Part shown: piece after piece, positions 51,351-60,611 of the stretch
Layout: every line of letters begins with the position of its first letter
Numbering within the stretch: position 1 is the stretch's first letter
Source: Pseudomonas anguilliseptica
GTDB taxonomy: Bacteria; Pseudomonadota; Gammaproteobacteria; Pseudomonadales; Pseudomonadaceae
DNA: 64,000 nucleotides
Assembly (NCBI RefSeq): GCF_900105355.1
Contig: NZ_FNSC01000001.1
Location: 1,116,001-1,180,000 of the forward strand
Direction: 5' to 3'
The notes under the pieces: generated by a model
The model's database searches: none
What the model saw: the letters and a program-made list of their open reading frames with translations, nothing else
Told to the model about the DNA's origin: nothing
Made by a program: the position numbers and the translations under genes

Positions 51351-52542
51351 GGAAACCCTGAAGAAGACTTCCTGAATTTGGCAAAATACCTGAACTCCAC
51401 CCGCCGAGTTTTCCGATGAAGCAGATGACCTTCGCCGACGCCGAGTACGCCGGCAAGCGCAAGCAAACCCGCAAAGAGCTGTTCCTGATCGAGATGGATC
51501 AGGTTGTGCCGTGGAAGGGTTTGATTGCCTTGATCGAACCGCATTACCCCAAGGGTGAAGGCGGACGTCCAGCCTATCCGCTGATGGCGATGTTACGGGT
51601 TCATTTGATGCAGAACTGGTTCGGCTACAGCGACCCGGCGATGGAGGAGGCTCTGTACGAGACCACCATCCTGCGCCAGTTTGCGGGTCTGAGCCTGGAG
51701 CGCATTCCCGACGAAACCACCATCCTCAACTTCCGCCGATTGCTGGAGAAACACGAACTGGCTGCGGGCATCTTGGCCGTCATCAATGGCTATTTGGGTG
51801 ACCGCGGTTTGTCATTGCGCCAAGGCACCATCGTCGATGCCACGCTGATCAATGCGCCGAGTTCGACCAAGAACAAGGACGGTAAGCGTGACCCGGAAAT
51901 GCACCAGACCAAGAAGGGAAACCAGTATTACTTCGGCATGAAGGCGCACATCGGCGTCGATGACGAGTCGGGTTTAGTGCATAGCGTGGTCGGCACGGCA
52001 GCCAATGTTGCAGACGTTACTCAGGTCGACAAGCTGCTACACGGCAAAGAAAACATGGTGGGTGCCGACGCGGGTTACACCGGCGTAGAGAAGCGGCCAG
52101 AACATGAAGGCCGTGAAGTGATCTGGCAGATCGCAGCCCGCCGCAGTACGTACAACACGTTGAGTAAGCGCAGCGCGCTGTACAAAGCCAAGCGCAAGAT
52201 CGAGAAGGCCAAGGCGCAAGTTCGCGCCAAGGTCGAGCACCCGTTCCGGGTGATCAAGCGTCAGTTCGGTTATGTGAAGACGCGTTTCCGTGGCCTGGCC
52301 AAAAACACCGCACAACTGGTAACGCTGTTCGCCCTGTCGAACCTGTGGATGGCCCGTCGACATTTGCTGACGAATGCAGGAGAGGTGCGCCTGTAATGTG
52401 GGAAATGACCGCTGCGAGGTGCTCGCGGCGGCCAGAAACACCGAAATGAGCGGATGACTTGATCGTTTTTGATCAGTTTTCCGCTTTCAAAATCAGCGGA
52501 GGCTGAAGTTGACCGGAAATACAGGGCTACTTCAGACCATCC
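51351..52542 (+). mobile_element. IS5-family insertion sequence, copy 2 (intact)
   Basis: 1192 bases with terminal repeats GGAAACCCTGAAGAAG and GGATGGTCTGAAGTAG read inward, flanked by the 4-base duplication CTAG (51347-51350 and 52543-52546), fitting the YTAR targets of the IS5 group. It separates the lipoprotein gene from the symporter gene, and its right end lies 18 bases before the symporter start. Confidence 0.93.
51416..52396 (+). CDS. IS5-family transposase (copy 2, intact)
   Basis: 326 residues. The N-terminal DUF772-type domain (HYPKGEGGRPAYPLMAMLRVHLMQNWFGYSDPAMEEALYE) precedes the DDE domain with TIVDATLINAPSSTKNKDG, NQYYFGMKAHIGVDDESGLVHSV, ADAGYTGVEKRPEH and a C-terminal FGYVKTRFRGLAKNTAQLVTLFALSNLWMARR. 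It is the complete version of the split copy at 28982-32034. Confidence 0.95.
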   Translation: MKQMTFADAEYAGKRKQTRKELFLIEMDQVVPWKGLIALIEPHYPKGEGGRPAYPLMAMLRVHLMQNWFGYSDPAMEEALYETTILRQFAGLSLERIPDETTILNFRRLLEKHELAAGILAVINGYLGDRGLSLRQGTIVDATLINAPSSTKNKDGKRDPEMHQTKKGNQYYFGMKAHIGVDDESGLVHSVVGTAANVADVTQVDKLLHGKENMVGADAGYTGVEKRPEHEGREVIWQIAARRSTYNTLSKRSALYKAKRKIEKAKAQVRAKVEHPFRVIKRQFGYVKTRFRGLAKNTAQLVTLFALSNLWMARRHLLTNAGEVRL

Positions 52543-52560
52543 CTAGGCTTTTTGCGGCGC

Positions 52561-53772
52561 ATGCCGCTATGGCAACAAATCCTTATCGGCCTCGGCCTCG
52601 GCGTACTGACCGGCGTGCTGTTCAAAGCCGACGCCCTGGTACTGGCGCCCATCGGTACGCTGTTCCTCAACGCGATCAAGATGCTTATCGTGCCGCTGGT
52701 GTTCGTCTCCCTGGTGGCCGGTATCACGGCCATGAGCGACAGCGCCAAACTCGGCCGCATCAGCGTCAAGACCATCGCCATCTACCTGATCACCACCGCC
52801 TTTGCGGTGAGCATCGGCCTGCTGTTCGGCGCCCTGTTCTCCCCAGGCGAAGGCATGCACATGGTTGCCAGCGGCGTACAGGAAAGCAAGCAGGCACCCT
52901 CGCTGGTGCAGATCCTGGTCGGCCTGGTACCGACCAATCCGGTGGCGGCGTTTGCCGAGGGCAATATCCTGCAGATCATCGTGTTCGCCATCGCCCTGGG
53001 CGTGAGCATGAACCTGATCGGCGAAAAAGCTGCACCCGCCGTCAAGCTGTTCGACAGCCTGGCCGAGGTGTTCTACAAGCTCACCGACCTGGTGATGCGC
53101 TGTGCACCGATCGGTGTCTTTGCGCTGATCGCCGGCGTGGTGGCCTCCCACGGCATCGAAGTGCTTCTGCCATTGGCGAGTGTGATCGGGGTGATCTACC
53201 TGGCCAGCATCACCCATATGCTGCTGGTGTATGGCGGCCTGGTCAGCGTGCTGGCGCGGCTCAGCCCGCTGCGCTTTTTCAAGGGTGTGGCGCCGGCATT
53301 GGCCGTGGCCTTCAGCACTTCAAGCAGCGCCGGCACCCTGCCGGTATCGATTGAGTGCGCACGCAAGAACCTCGGTGTGTCGCAGGGCGTGGCCGGCTTC
53401 GTGCTACCGGTGGGGGCGACCATCAACATGGACGGCACCGCCATCTACCAAGGCGTACTGGCGCTGTTTATCGCCCAGGCCTTCGGCATTGACCTGAATA
53501 CCGGTCAGTACCTGATGATCATCCTCACCGCCACCCTGGCCTCGGTCGGCACCGCCGGCGTGCCCGGCGCCGGGCTGATCATGCTCGGCCTGGTGCTGAC
53601 TTCGGTCGGCCTGCCGCTGGAAGGCGTGGCGCTGATCGCCGGTATCGACCGCATCCTCGACATGGCGCGCACCACGGTCAACGTCGCTGGCGACCTGATG
53701 ACCACCACCCTGGTCGGCAGCAGCGAGAAGGAGCTGGATCGCGACATCTACAACAGCGACAACGCGCAGTAA
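52561..53772 (+). CDS. Dicarboxylate/amino acid:cation symporter (DAACS family)
   Basis: About 403 residues with eight or so membrane segments and hallmark motifs: FLNAIKMLIVPLVFVSLVAGI, a Ser-rich re-entrant loop AFSTSSSAGTLPVSIE, and GFVLPVGATINMDGTAIYQGV. It belongs to the GltP/DctA/SstT superfamily, importing glutamate, aspartate or C4-dicarboxylates with H+ or Na+. The ATG at 52561 (MPLWQQILIGLG) fits the family N-terminus, with a TTG nine bases upstream as alternative. The IS5 end lies just before it, so expression may depend on IS sequence. Confidence 0.88.
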   Translation: MPLWQQILIGLGLGVLTGVLFKADALVLAPIGTLFLNAIKMLIVPLVFVSLVAGITAMSDSAKLGRISVKTIAIYLITTAFAVSIGLLFGALFSPGEGMHMVASGVQESKQAPSLVQILVGLVPTNPVAAFAEGNILQIIVFAIALGVSMNLIGEKAAPAVKLFDSLAEVFYKLTDLVMRCAPIGVFALIAGVVASHGIEVLLPLASVIGVIYLASITHMLLVYGGLVSVLARLSPLRFFKGVAPALAVAFSTSSSAGTLPVSIECARKNLGVSQGVAGFVLPVGATINMDGTAIYQGVLALFIAQAFGIDLNTGQYLMIILTATLASVGTAGVPGAGLIMLGLVLTSVGLPLEGVALIAGIDRILDMARTTVNVAGDLMTTTLVGSSEKELDRDIYNSDNAQ

Positions 53773-53889
53773 TAGCAACCGAGCGAGCCCATGCCAGTGA
53801 CTACAGCGGCTGAGCGTTTACCGACATCAGCCCGTAGTCAGGTTACAGCAGGCGGCAGCAGGCAACCCCTGCGCTCCCTGGCACCGAAC

Positions 53890-53965
53890 AGCCCGCCTGG
53901 TCAGCGCCGTGACGACGTCCCGTGTCGGCACACACCCCTTCGCCACCGCGCTGACCAAGCGGGCT
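53890..53965. repeat. Long stem-loop downstream of the symporter
   Basis: The left arm at 53890-53906 (AGCCCGCCTGGTCAGCG) and the right arm at 53949-53965 (CGCTGACCAAGCGGGCT) pair at 16 of 17 positions. It is one of two adjacent stem-loops in a gene-free 292-base gap. Confidence 0.6.
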
Positions 53966-53982
53966 TCCTGATAGAAACAGCC

Positions 53983-54029
53983 GTGGCATTCGCCGGTCTC
54001 GCCTTACAAGGGCGGCCGGCGAATGCCAC
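53983..54029. repeat. Perfect 14-base stem-loop upstream of the solute-binding gene
   Basis: GTGGCATTCGCCGG pairs perfectly with CCGGCGAATGCCAC around a 19-base loop, 35 bases upstream of the next start. It could be a terminator of the symporter transcript or a leader structure. Confidence 0.6.
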
Positions 54030-54064
54030 TCCCCTGACAACAATAAAAAGGGAGAACCTCCATC

Positions 54065-54847
54065 ATGCAGACGTTAGAACATCTCCGGCGCCTAAGCCGC
54101 CACGGTTTAGCGGCGCTGCTGCTTGGCCTGCTATTCAGCCCCTTGAGTCAGGCTGCCTTGCCGCCCGGCTACAAGATGGTGCTGCTAACTGAAAACTTCC
54201 CACCCTTTAACATGGCCGTGAACGGCAAGAACTTCGCCCGCGACGCAAATATTCAGGGCATCAGTGCCGACATCGTGCGCGAGATGTTCAAGCGCGCGGG
54301 TATCGATTACAGCCTGACCCTGCGCTTCCCCTGGGACCGCATCTACCAACAGACCATGGCCAAGACCAACCACGGCCTGTTCTCCACCTCCATGAGCGAG
54401 GCGCGCAAGCCGTTGTTCAAGTGGGTCGGCCCCATCGCCGAGTACCAGAGCGTGCTGGTCGGCCGTAAAGGCAGCCACCCGCAACTGAGCACCCTGGAAC
54501 AGGCCAAGGCCTACCGCGTCGGCGCCTATCAGAGTGCGGCGGTCAGCCAGCATCTGGAGCGCTTGGGTTTCACCCCGCAGAACGCCCTGCGTGACCAGGA
54601 AAATATCCGCAAGCTGCAACGCGGTCAGATCGACCTGTGGGCCACTTCCGACCCGGTGTGGCGCGTCTATGCCAAAGAGCAGGGCGTTGATGACCTGCAA
54701 ACCGTACTCAGCTTTGAAACCTCACAGCTGTACCTGGCGTTGAACAAAGACACCCCGGACGAAGTGGTCGAACGCCTGCAGGCCGCCCTGGAACAGATGC
54801 GCAGCGAAGGCTACGGCAGCTGCGCGAAAAACCCCGAGCTGTGCTGA
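54065..54847 (+). CDS. Periplasmic solute-binding family 3 protein
   Basis: A 260-residue protein with a signal peptide (HGLAALLLGLLFSPLSQAA) and SBP_bac_3 features: KMVLLTENFPPFNMAVNG, GISADIVREMFKRAGIDYSLTLRFPWDRIYQQTM, LFSTSMSEARKPLFKWVGPI, RVGAYQSAAVSQHLERLG and IDLWATSDPVW. The AGGGAG ribosome site precedes the ATG. No transport genes are beside it. Confidence 0.85.
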   Translation: MQTLEHLRRLSRHGLAALLLGLLFSPLSQAALPPGYKMVLLTENFPPFNMAVNGKNFARDANIQGISADIVREMFKRAGIDYSLTLRFPWDRIYQQTMAKTNHGLFSTSMSEARKPLFKWVGPIAEYQSVLVGRKGSHPQLSTLEQAKAYRVGAYQSAAVSQHLERLGFTPQNALRDQENIRKLQRGQIDLWATSDPVWRVYAKEQGVDDLQTVLSFETSQLYLALNKDTPDEVVERLQAALEQMRSEGYGSCAKNPELC

Positions 54848-54866
54848 AGCCAACCGCGCCTGGCAG

Positions 54867-56283
54867 CTATAGCAGCCAGGCGCGACGCAACGCGGTCAAT
54901 GCCTCGTCGATCTGCGCTTCGGGCACCGCAGCAAACCCCAGCACCAGCCCGGCGCGCTGATCTTCCGGCGTGCTGCTGTCGGGCAGCCAATAACTGCTTA
55001 ACCCTGTCATCTCCACACCAACCCGCTCGGCGGCGCTGATCAGCTCGCGCTCGCGGGCCAGCCGGCCAACAGCGCATCGCGGCGACTGCGGGCGGCCGTG
55101 CGCATGCGGCGGATATGCCGCTGAAAGTGCCCGGCGGCGATAAATTCGGCCATCACCGCCTGGGTACCGATTTCCGAATGGCGCATATCCAGCGCGCGAC
55201 GCTGGGCAAAGGCTTCGGCCAACGCCGGTGGCAATACCAGGTAGCCCAGGCGCAGCGCCGGAAAGGCGATCTTGCAGAAGGTGCCGACGTAGAGCACGCG
55301 GCCCTGGCGATCGAGCGCCGCCAGGGGTGCCAGCGGCGTGCCGCTGTAGCGGTACTCACCATCGTAGTCGTCCTCGATAATCAGGCCGTTATGCCGTTCG
55401 GCCCATTCCAATAACTGCAGACGCCGCGCCAACGACAGGGTGACGCCGGTCGGGTATTGGTGCGAGGGCGTGACATAGACCAGCCTACAGCCCTCAAGCT
55501 GCGTCAGTGCCGGAACATTCAAGCCTTCACCGTCCACCGCCACGCCACACAGCTGCGCCCCGGCAATCGCCAGCGCATGGCCGGCGGCGCGGTAGCCGGG
55601 GTTTTCCACGGCCACCCGTGCGCCCGGCGTCACCAGCAGCTGCGCGCACAGGCTGATGGCCTGCTGCGCGCCATTGGTGACGACGATCTGCGCCGGATCG
55701 CAGTGCAGGCCGCGACTGTTGCGCAGGTAGGCGGCGATCAACTCGCGCAGCTGCCAATCGCCCGCCGGGTCGCCGTAGCCCAGGCGGGCGGCGACGGTTT
55801 GCGCCAGAAGCGTGCGGACAAACGCGCCCAGGTCTCGAAGGGAAACAGATCAAAGGCCGGCACGCCGACGCGAAACGCTCTCGGCGCGCCACTCAGCGGC
55901 GGATTCAGATGATGGCTCTGCAACAGCTGCAAAGCCGCACTCTGCGGAGCATCGCTCGGCTGCGCCTGGGGCGCGGGCACCGGCCGCGTCGCCGCGCTCA
56001 ACTCGGCCACGTAAGTGCCGGCACCGACGCGCCCCTCGATATAGCCCTCGGCATACAGCTGATCAAAGGCGCGGGTCACGGTGTTGCGCGAAATGCCCAG
56101 CAGGTTCGCCAGATCACGACTTGCAGGCAGGCGTGTGAGGCTTTGCAGGCGACCATCGAGGATGCGCTCGCGCAGCGCCTGATACAGCTGGCGCGCCAGG
56201 CCGCGCTGTGGGTCGAGGTGAATGCCAGACAGATCGACCGGCAGCGGCGCAGCGGACGAAATGGCCATGGCGATTGGCTCCAT
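54867..56283 (-). pseudogene. MocR-type regulator (GntR HTH plus aminotransferase-like domain), two frameshifts
   Basis: The GntR winged helix is at the N-terminus (LARQLYQALRERILDGRLQSLTRLPASRDLANLLGISRNTVTRAFDQLYAEGYIEGR). A class I aminotransferase-like domain follows (VVTNGAQQAISLCAQLLVTPGARVAVENPGY, IIEDDYDGEYRY, YVGTFCKIAFPALRLGYLVLP with the PLP-lysine region). The frame breaks near 55802 (one A missing in the AAA run before TVAARLGYGD) and near 55060 (one C missing in GGCC before LARERELISAAE); the C-terminus then ends at 54867. Restored length is about 472. It is divergent from the PaiB-like gene, its probable target. Confidence 0.85.
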
Positions 56284-56360
56284 AAAAGTCGCAGAAAGTG
56301 GATATTACAACAGACCAATACGCAACCTAGCATGGGCACCATCAGCCTAGGAGCCCGCCC

Positions 56361-56945
56361 ATGTACACGCCCGCCGCCTTCCGCCAGGACGACCTCGCCA
56401 CCCTGCACCAGCAGATACGCGCCACGCGCCTGCCGACGCTGATCAGCCACGGCAAACAGGGGCTGCGCGCCAGCCATCTACCGTTGTTACTGGAAACCGA
56501 TGAAGGCCCCTACGGCACGCTGTACGGCCACTTCGCCCGAGCTAATCCACAGTGGCGCGACCTGGCGGACGGCAACCCGGCGCTGGTGATCTTTCAAGGC
56601 GCGGAGGCCTATATCAGCCCGTCCTGGTACGCCGCCAAGGCCGAGCACGGCAAGGTGGTGCCGACCTGGAACTACATCAGCGTGCAGGCCCATGGCCGCG
56701 CCGAAGTATTCGATGACGCCGAGCGCCCGCAGCCCTGGGCGATTAGCGATGCACCGCGCGAGTATATCGACAGCATGCTGCGCGCCATCGTCGGCTTCGC
56801 CCTGCCGATCGAGCGCCTGGAGGGCAAGTGGAAGCTCGGGCAGAACCGCAGCCAGGCCGATCAAAACGGCGTGCGCGAGGGCCTGCACGCCAGCCATGAC
56901 CCGCGCGACCGCGAGCTGGCCGCGTACATCAGCACTGATCACTAA
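56361..56945 (+). CDS. PaiB-like FMN-binding protein
   Basis: A 194-residue protein of the FMN-binding negative-regulator (PaiB) family: MYTPAAFRQDDLATLHQQIRATRLPTLIS, a split-barrel core GTLYGHFARANPQWRDL and AYISPSWYAAKAEHGKVVPTWNYISVQAHG, and a tail KWKLGQNRSQADQNGVREGL. In Bacillus PaiB acts with the acetyltransferase PaiA. Here a GNAT gene follows by 16 bases, which echoes that pairing. Confidence 0.9.
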   Translation: MYTPAAFRQDDLATLHQQIRATRLPTLISHGKQGLRASHLPLLLETDEGPYGTLYGHFARANPQWRDLADGNPALVIFQGAEAYISPSWYAAKAEHGKVVPTWNYISVQAHGRAEVFDDAERPQPWAISDAPREYIDSMLRAIVGFALPIERLEGKWKLGQNRSQADQNGVREGLHASHDPRDRELAAYISTDH

Positions 56946-56961
56946 CCCAAGGAAGACCGTT

Positions 56962-57405
56962 ATGAGCATCGAAATCCGCCCCGTCAGCCCTGCTGATCAC
57001 GCCGCCTGGCTGCCGCTGTGGCAGAGCTACCTGCACTTCTACCAGAGCGAGCTGCCCAGCGAGGTCAGCGCCATGACCTGGCAGCGCTTTCTCGACCCGA
57101 GCGAGCCGACCCATGCCGCCCTCGCCTGGCGCGACGGTCAGGCCGTGGGGCTGGTGCAGTGGATCTTCCACCGCACTAATTGGTCGGTGGAACACAGCTG
57201 TTACCTGCAGGATCTGTTTGTCGGCGCCGATCAACGCGGCGGCGGCATCGGCCGCCTGCTGATCGAACATGTCTATGCTCAGGCCCAGGCGGCCGGCAGC
57301 AGCCGCGTGCACTGGCTGACCCAGGAGACCAACTACCCAGGCCGCCAGCTCTACGACCGCATGGCCGAGCGCTCGGGCTTTATCCAATACCGCAAACAGT
57401 TCTGA
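56962..57405 (+). CDS. GNAT-family N-acetyltransferase, paralogue of the one at 62184
   Basis: A 147-residue GNAT protein: IEIRPVSPADHAAWLPLWQSYLHFYQ, CYLQDLFVGADQRGGGIGRLLIEHVYAQAQ (acetyl-CoA loop), and a C-terminal LYDRMAERSGFIQYRKQF. The ATG at 56962 has AGGAAG before it. It is strongly similar along its whole length to the protein at 62184-62639. The substrate is unknown. Confidence 0.9.
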   Translation: MSIEIRPVSPADHAAWLPLWQSYLHFYQSELPSEVSAMTWQRFLDPSEPTHAALAWRDGQAVGLVQWIFHRTNWSVEHSCYLQDLFVGADQRGGGIGRLLIEHVYAQAQAAGSSRVHWLTQETNYPGRQLYDRMAERSGFIQYRKQF

Positions 57406-57419
57406 ACAGGAGCCGCCGC

Positions 57420-58100
57420 ATGCCCCAGCAACCGCTACACAACTGGCAGCCCGTGCCCACCCCGACCCATAGACCCCTGGACGGCCAGTATGTGCGCCTC
57501 GAACCGCTCGACCCGGCGCGCCATGGCGACGATCTGTGGCAGGCGTTGCAAGGCCCGGATAGCGACCCGGTGCTTTGGGAGTACCTGCCCTATGGCCCAT
57601 TCAGCGAACGCACCGCGTTCGATACCTGGCTGAGCGGCCATGCCGCCAGTCGCGATCCACTGTTCTTCAGCGTGATCGACCTGCACCAGCAGCGCGCGGT
57701 CGGCCTGTTGAGCTATCTGCGTATTGCAGCCAAGGATGGCTGTATCGAGATCGGCCATATCGCTTTTGGCCGCGCCATGCAGCGCAGCCCTGCGTCGACC
57801 GAGGCGGTGTACCTGCTGGCCAAGCTGGTGCTCGGCACACTTGGCTATCGCCGCCTGGAATGGAAGTGCAACGCCGAAAATGCCCGCTCGATACGCGCGG
57901 CCAAACGTCTGGGTTTCAGCTATGAAGGGCTGTTTCGTCAGCATATGGTGGTCAAAGGACGTAACCGCGACACCGCCTGGTTTGCCATCCTCGACAGCGA
58001 GTGGCCAGGCTGCGAGGCGGCTTTCCAGCGCTGGCTGGCGGCGGACAACTTCAGCGCCGACGGCCAGCAGAAACAGGGCCTAGAGGACCTGCGGTCATAA
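57420..58100 (+). CDS. GNAT-family N-acetyltransferase (RimJ/RimL-like)
   Basis: A 226-residue acetyltransferase of the Acetyltransf_3 type: LDGQYVRLEPLDPARHGDDLWQAL at the N-terminus, GYRRLEWKCNAENARSIRAAKRLGFSYEGLFRQHMVVKGRNRDTAWFAIL at the C-terminus. RimJ/RimL-like proteins acetylate protein N-termini or small molecules. The ATG at 57420 follows CAGGAG and is 14 bases after the previous gene, so it is in the same operon. Confidence 0.9.
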   Translation: MPQQPLHNWQPVPTPTHRPLDGQYVRLEPLDPARHGDDLWQALQGPDSDPVLWEYLPYGPFSERTAFDTWLSGHAASRDPLFFSVIDLHQQRAVGLLSYLRIAAKDGCIEIGHIAFGRAMQRSPASTEAVYLLAKLVLGTLGYRRLEWKCNAENARSIRAAKRLGFSYEGLFRQHMVVKGRNRDTAWFAILDSEWPGCEAAFQRWLAADNFSADGQQKQGLEDLRS

Positions 58101-58109
58101 CACCGCGGC

Positions 58110-58928
58110 CTACTCGATCTCGAACAGGCCGTTCTTCAGCGGGGTTACCGACAGGCGCCGGCGCACATTGTCATCAATGCGCGGATCATCCGGGCGGTAC
58201 AAGCGCACCTGGCGGTAAGCACTGATGCGGTTGATTTCGGTGCCCAGGTATTCCCAGACCACGCGGGTGCAGGCCGGGCTGCGCCGGTCACCGCTGGAGA
58301 CGCCGGTTTTCAGGCCGTTAAGCCGGGTGATGCGGCTCTTGTAGCTGGGAATCAGGATGGTCTGGCTCATCTCGTTGAGGGTCAGCGATTCGTAGTCCAT
58401 CAGAAACAGCCGATCCTGCAGCTGGAAAGCGGCGCCCAGGTAACGGCAACGAACCCAGTCCTCGCCCTGCACATCAGTGCTGGCGGAGCGCTCCTGACGC
58501 TCCTGGCGCTCAAAGAGAAAGTCACCGTCCTCCTCCCACAGATGCACCAGCGACAACAGCACAGTGCCCGGCACCGACATGCAGTTGGAGTATTCGAAGT
58601 AGTAGCCGCAGTAGCGCGACAGGTTGCCGGCATGCGCGCGCAGCGGCTTGAGCAGTTCCATCAGCGCGTCGCTTCGCGCACCTGCATCCTGACCCGGCGT
58701 GCGGGCGCCAATCAGGTCGGCAAATTGCTCGGCCGGCAGGCTCAGCTCGTAAGCTTCGACGCCGAAAAAGTCGCAGATGCGCTTGAGGTTATAGGCCGTT
58801 GGTCGGCTCTGTCCGCTCAGGTATTTGTTGAACTGGGCGCGATTGATCGCGAGCTTGCGGCAAACCTCGGCGATCGACCGGTAATGGCCGCACAACAGCT
58901 TTAGATTGGGCCCTAGATGGTCGGGCAT
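58110..58928 (-). CDS. XRE-type helix-turn-helix regulator
   Basis: A 272-residue protein. The N-terminal HTH (about residues 7-60: LKLLCGHYRSIAEVCRKLAINRAQFNKYLSGQSRPTAYNLKRICDFFGVEAYEL) is followed by a roughly 200-residue C-terminal domain of unknown ligand (LSRYCGYYFEYSNCMSVPGTVLLSLVHLWEEDGDF, then ARVVW-like beta stretches ending SVTPLKNGLFEIE). It is divergent from the alanine/glycine symporter gene across about 150 bases that contain phased repeats, so it probably controls that gene and itself. Confidence 0.82.
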   Translation of the reverse strand: MPDHLGPNLKLLCGHYRSIAEVCRKLAINRAQFNKYLSGQSRPTAYNLKRICDFFGVEAYELSLPAEQFADLIGARTPGQDAGARSDALMELLKPLRAHAGNLSRYCGYYFEYSNCMSVPGTVLLSLVHLWEEDGDFLFERQERQERSASTDVQGEDWVRCRYLGAAFQLQDRLFLMDYESLTLNEMSQTILIPSYKSRITRLNGLKTGVSSGDRRSPACTRVVWEYLGTEINRISAYRQVRLYRPDDPRIDDNVRRRLSVTPLKNGLFEIE

Positions 58929-58943
58929 GGCAGTTTTCCTGGT

Positions 58944-58984
58944 GATGCGAGCGGCGCGATTCTAGCATCAATTCGCATCAGTTC
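58944..58984. promoter_or_regulatory. Candidate operator between the HTH regulator and the symporter
   Basis: GATGCGA (58944-58950) and TCGCATC (58973-58979) are inverted repeats. GCATCAATTC and GCATCAGTTC (58965-58984) are tandem direct repeats with a 10-base period, one helical turn. The position fits regulator binding. Confidence 0.5.
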
Positions 58985-59080
58985 GCTGCCACCCGCGAAA
59001 TTGCACCGCGCGCGCGTCTGCTCAACCATTCGGCCCCGCCCATATTTCCTTCACAAAACAACAAGAGAGACCTCACTGCC

Positions 59081-60523
59081 ATGCTCGATATTCTCAACGA
59101 CCTGATCTGGAGCAAGCTCCTGATCGTGATGCTGATCGGCCTGGGCCTGTACTTCACCCTCGCCTCGCGTTTCGTCCAGTTCCGTTACTTCGGCAGCATG
59201 TTCCGCATCTTCGCCGAAGCCTTCCAGCGCCAGCCTGGCCAGCTCAGCTCGTTCCAGGCGCTGATGCTGTCGGTAGCCGGCCGCGTCGGTGCCGGCAACA
59301 TCGCCGGTGTCTCGGTGGCGATCATGCTCGGTGGCCCGGGCGCGATCTTCTGGATGTGGGTCGTAGCCCTGGTCGGTATGGCCACCAGCTACTTCGAATG
59401 TTCCCTGGCGCAGCTGTACAAGCGCCGTGAAGACGACGGCACCTACCGCGGTGGCCCGGCCTTCTACATCCAGCACGGCCTCGGCCAGCGCTGGCTGGGC
59501 ATTGTGGTGTCGATCCTGCTGCTGGTGACCTTCGGCTTCGGCTTCAACGCCGTGCAGTCCTACACCGTGGCCAGTTCGATGCATGACACCTTCGGCCTGC
59601 CGACCTATGTCAGCGGCCTGATCCTCACCGTAGTGATCGGCCTGATCATCTTCGGCGGCATCAAGCGCATCGCCAAGTTCGCCGACGTACTGGTGCCGGT
59701 GATGGCCTTCTCCTACATCGCCATGGCGCTGTTCGTGATCGGCAGCAACGTCGACGCTATCCCGGCCACCCTGGCGCTGATTTTCAAGAGCGCTTTCGGT
59801 CTGGAGCCTGCCTTTGCCGGCGGTATCGGCGCGGCCATTCTGATGGGTGTTAAACGCGGCCTGTTCTCCAACGAAGCCGGTCTGGGTAGTGCACCGAACG
59901 TCGCCGCAGTGGCCGAGGTCAAGCACCCGGCCGCCCAGGGCATCGTGCAGTCGCTCAGCGTATTTATCGACACCATCATCCTGTGCAGCTGCACCGCGCT
60001 GATCATCCTGCTGTCGGGCGTGTATCAGCCAGGCACCGAGATGGCCGGCGTCGTGCTGACCCAGACCGCTGTCGCCAGCGTGGTCGGTGAGTGGGGCCGG
60101 GTGTTCGTCACCGTCGCGCTGCTGCTGTTTGTCTTCACCACCCTGATCTACAACTACTACCTGGGTGAAAACGCTCTGGGCTTCTTCAGCAAGAAGCGCG
60201 GCCCAGTGGTGGTCTACCGCCTGCTGGTGGTGGCTCTGGTACTCTGGGGTTCGGTACAGGATCTGGGCACGGTGTTCGCCTTTGCCGACGTGACCATGGG
60301 CCTGCTGGCCATCTGCAACCTGGTTGCCCTGGCGCTGCTGTTCAAGGTTGGTCTGCGTCTGATGCGCGACTACGACAGCCAGATCAAGGCGGGTGTAGAG
60401 TCGCCAGTGTTCGATGCGAAGAACTTCGCTGATCTGGACCTCGACCCAGCTGCATGGCCTAACGCGGCGCAAAACGCCCCGGCCAACCATGCGGAAATTG
60501 GCAACAGCGTGCATCAGCGCTAA
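59081..60523 (+). CDS. Alanine/glycine:cation symporter (AGCS family)
   Basis: A 480-residue membrane protein with about ten or eleven segments. AGCS motifs are GRVGAGNIAGVSVAIMLGGPGAIFWMWVVALVGMATSYFECSLAQLYK, GGPAFYIQHGLG, GVKRGLFSNEAGLGSAPNVAA and ILLSGVY. It imports alanine or glycine with Na+. AGAGAG precedes the ATG. The asparaginase gene follows on the same strand. Confidence 0.93.
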   Translation: MLDILNDLIWSKLLIVMLIGLGLYFTLASRFVQFRYFGSMFRIFAEAFQRQPGQLSSFQALMLSVAGRVGAGNIAGVSVAIMLGGPGAIFWMWVVALVGMATSYFECSLAQLYKRREDDGTYRGGPAFYIQHGLGQRWLGIVVSILLLVTFGFGFNAVQSYTVASSMHDTFGLPTYVSGLILTVVIGLIIFGGIKRIAKFADVLVPVMAFSYIAMALFVIGSNVDAIPATLALIFKSAFGLEPAFAGGIGAAILMGVKRGLFSNEAGLGSAPNVAAVAEVKHPAAQGIVQSLSVFIDTIILCSCTALIILLSGVYQPGTEMAGVVLTQTAVASVVGEWGRVFVTVALLLFVFTTLIYNYYLGENALGFFSKKRGPVVVYRLLVVALVLWGSVQDLGTVFAFADVTMGLLAICNLVALALLFKVGLRLMRDYDSQIKAGVESPVFDAKNFADLDLDPAAWPNAAQNAPANHAEIGNSVHQR

Positions 60524-60611
60524 GTCCCTGCTAAAGCTGCATCAGCTGTAATAAACAGGGGGCTTGGCCCCCTGTTTTCTTATAAGAACAATGAAAGTAC
60601 GGAGACCCCTG

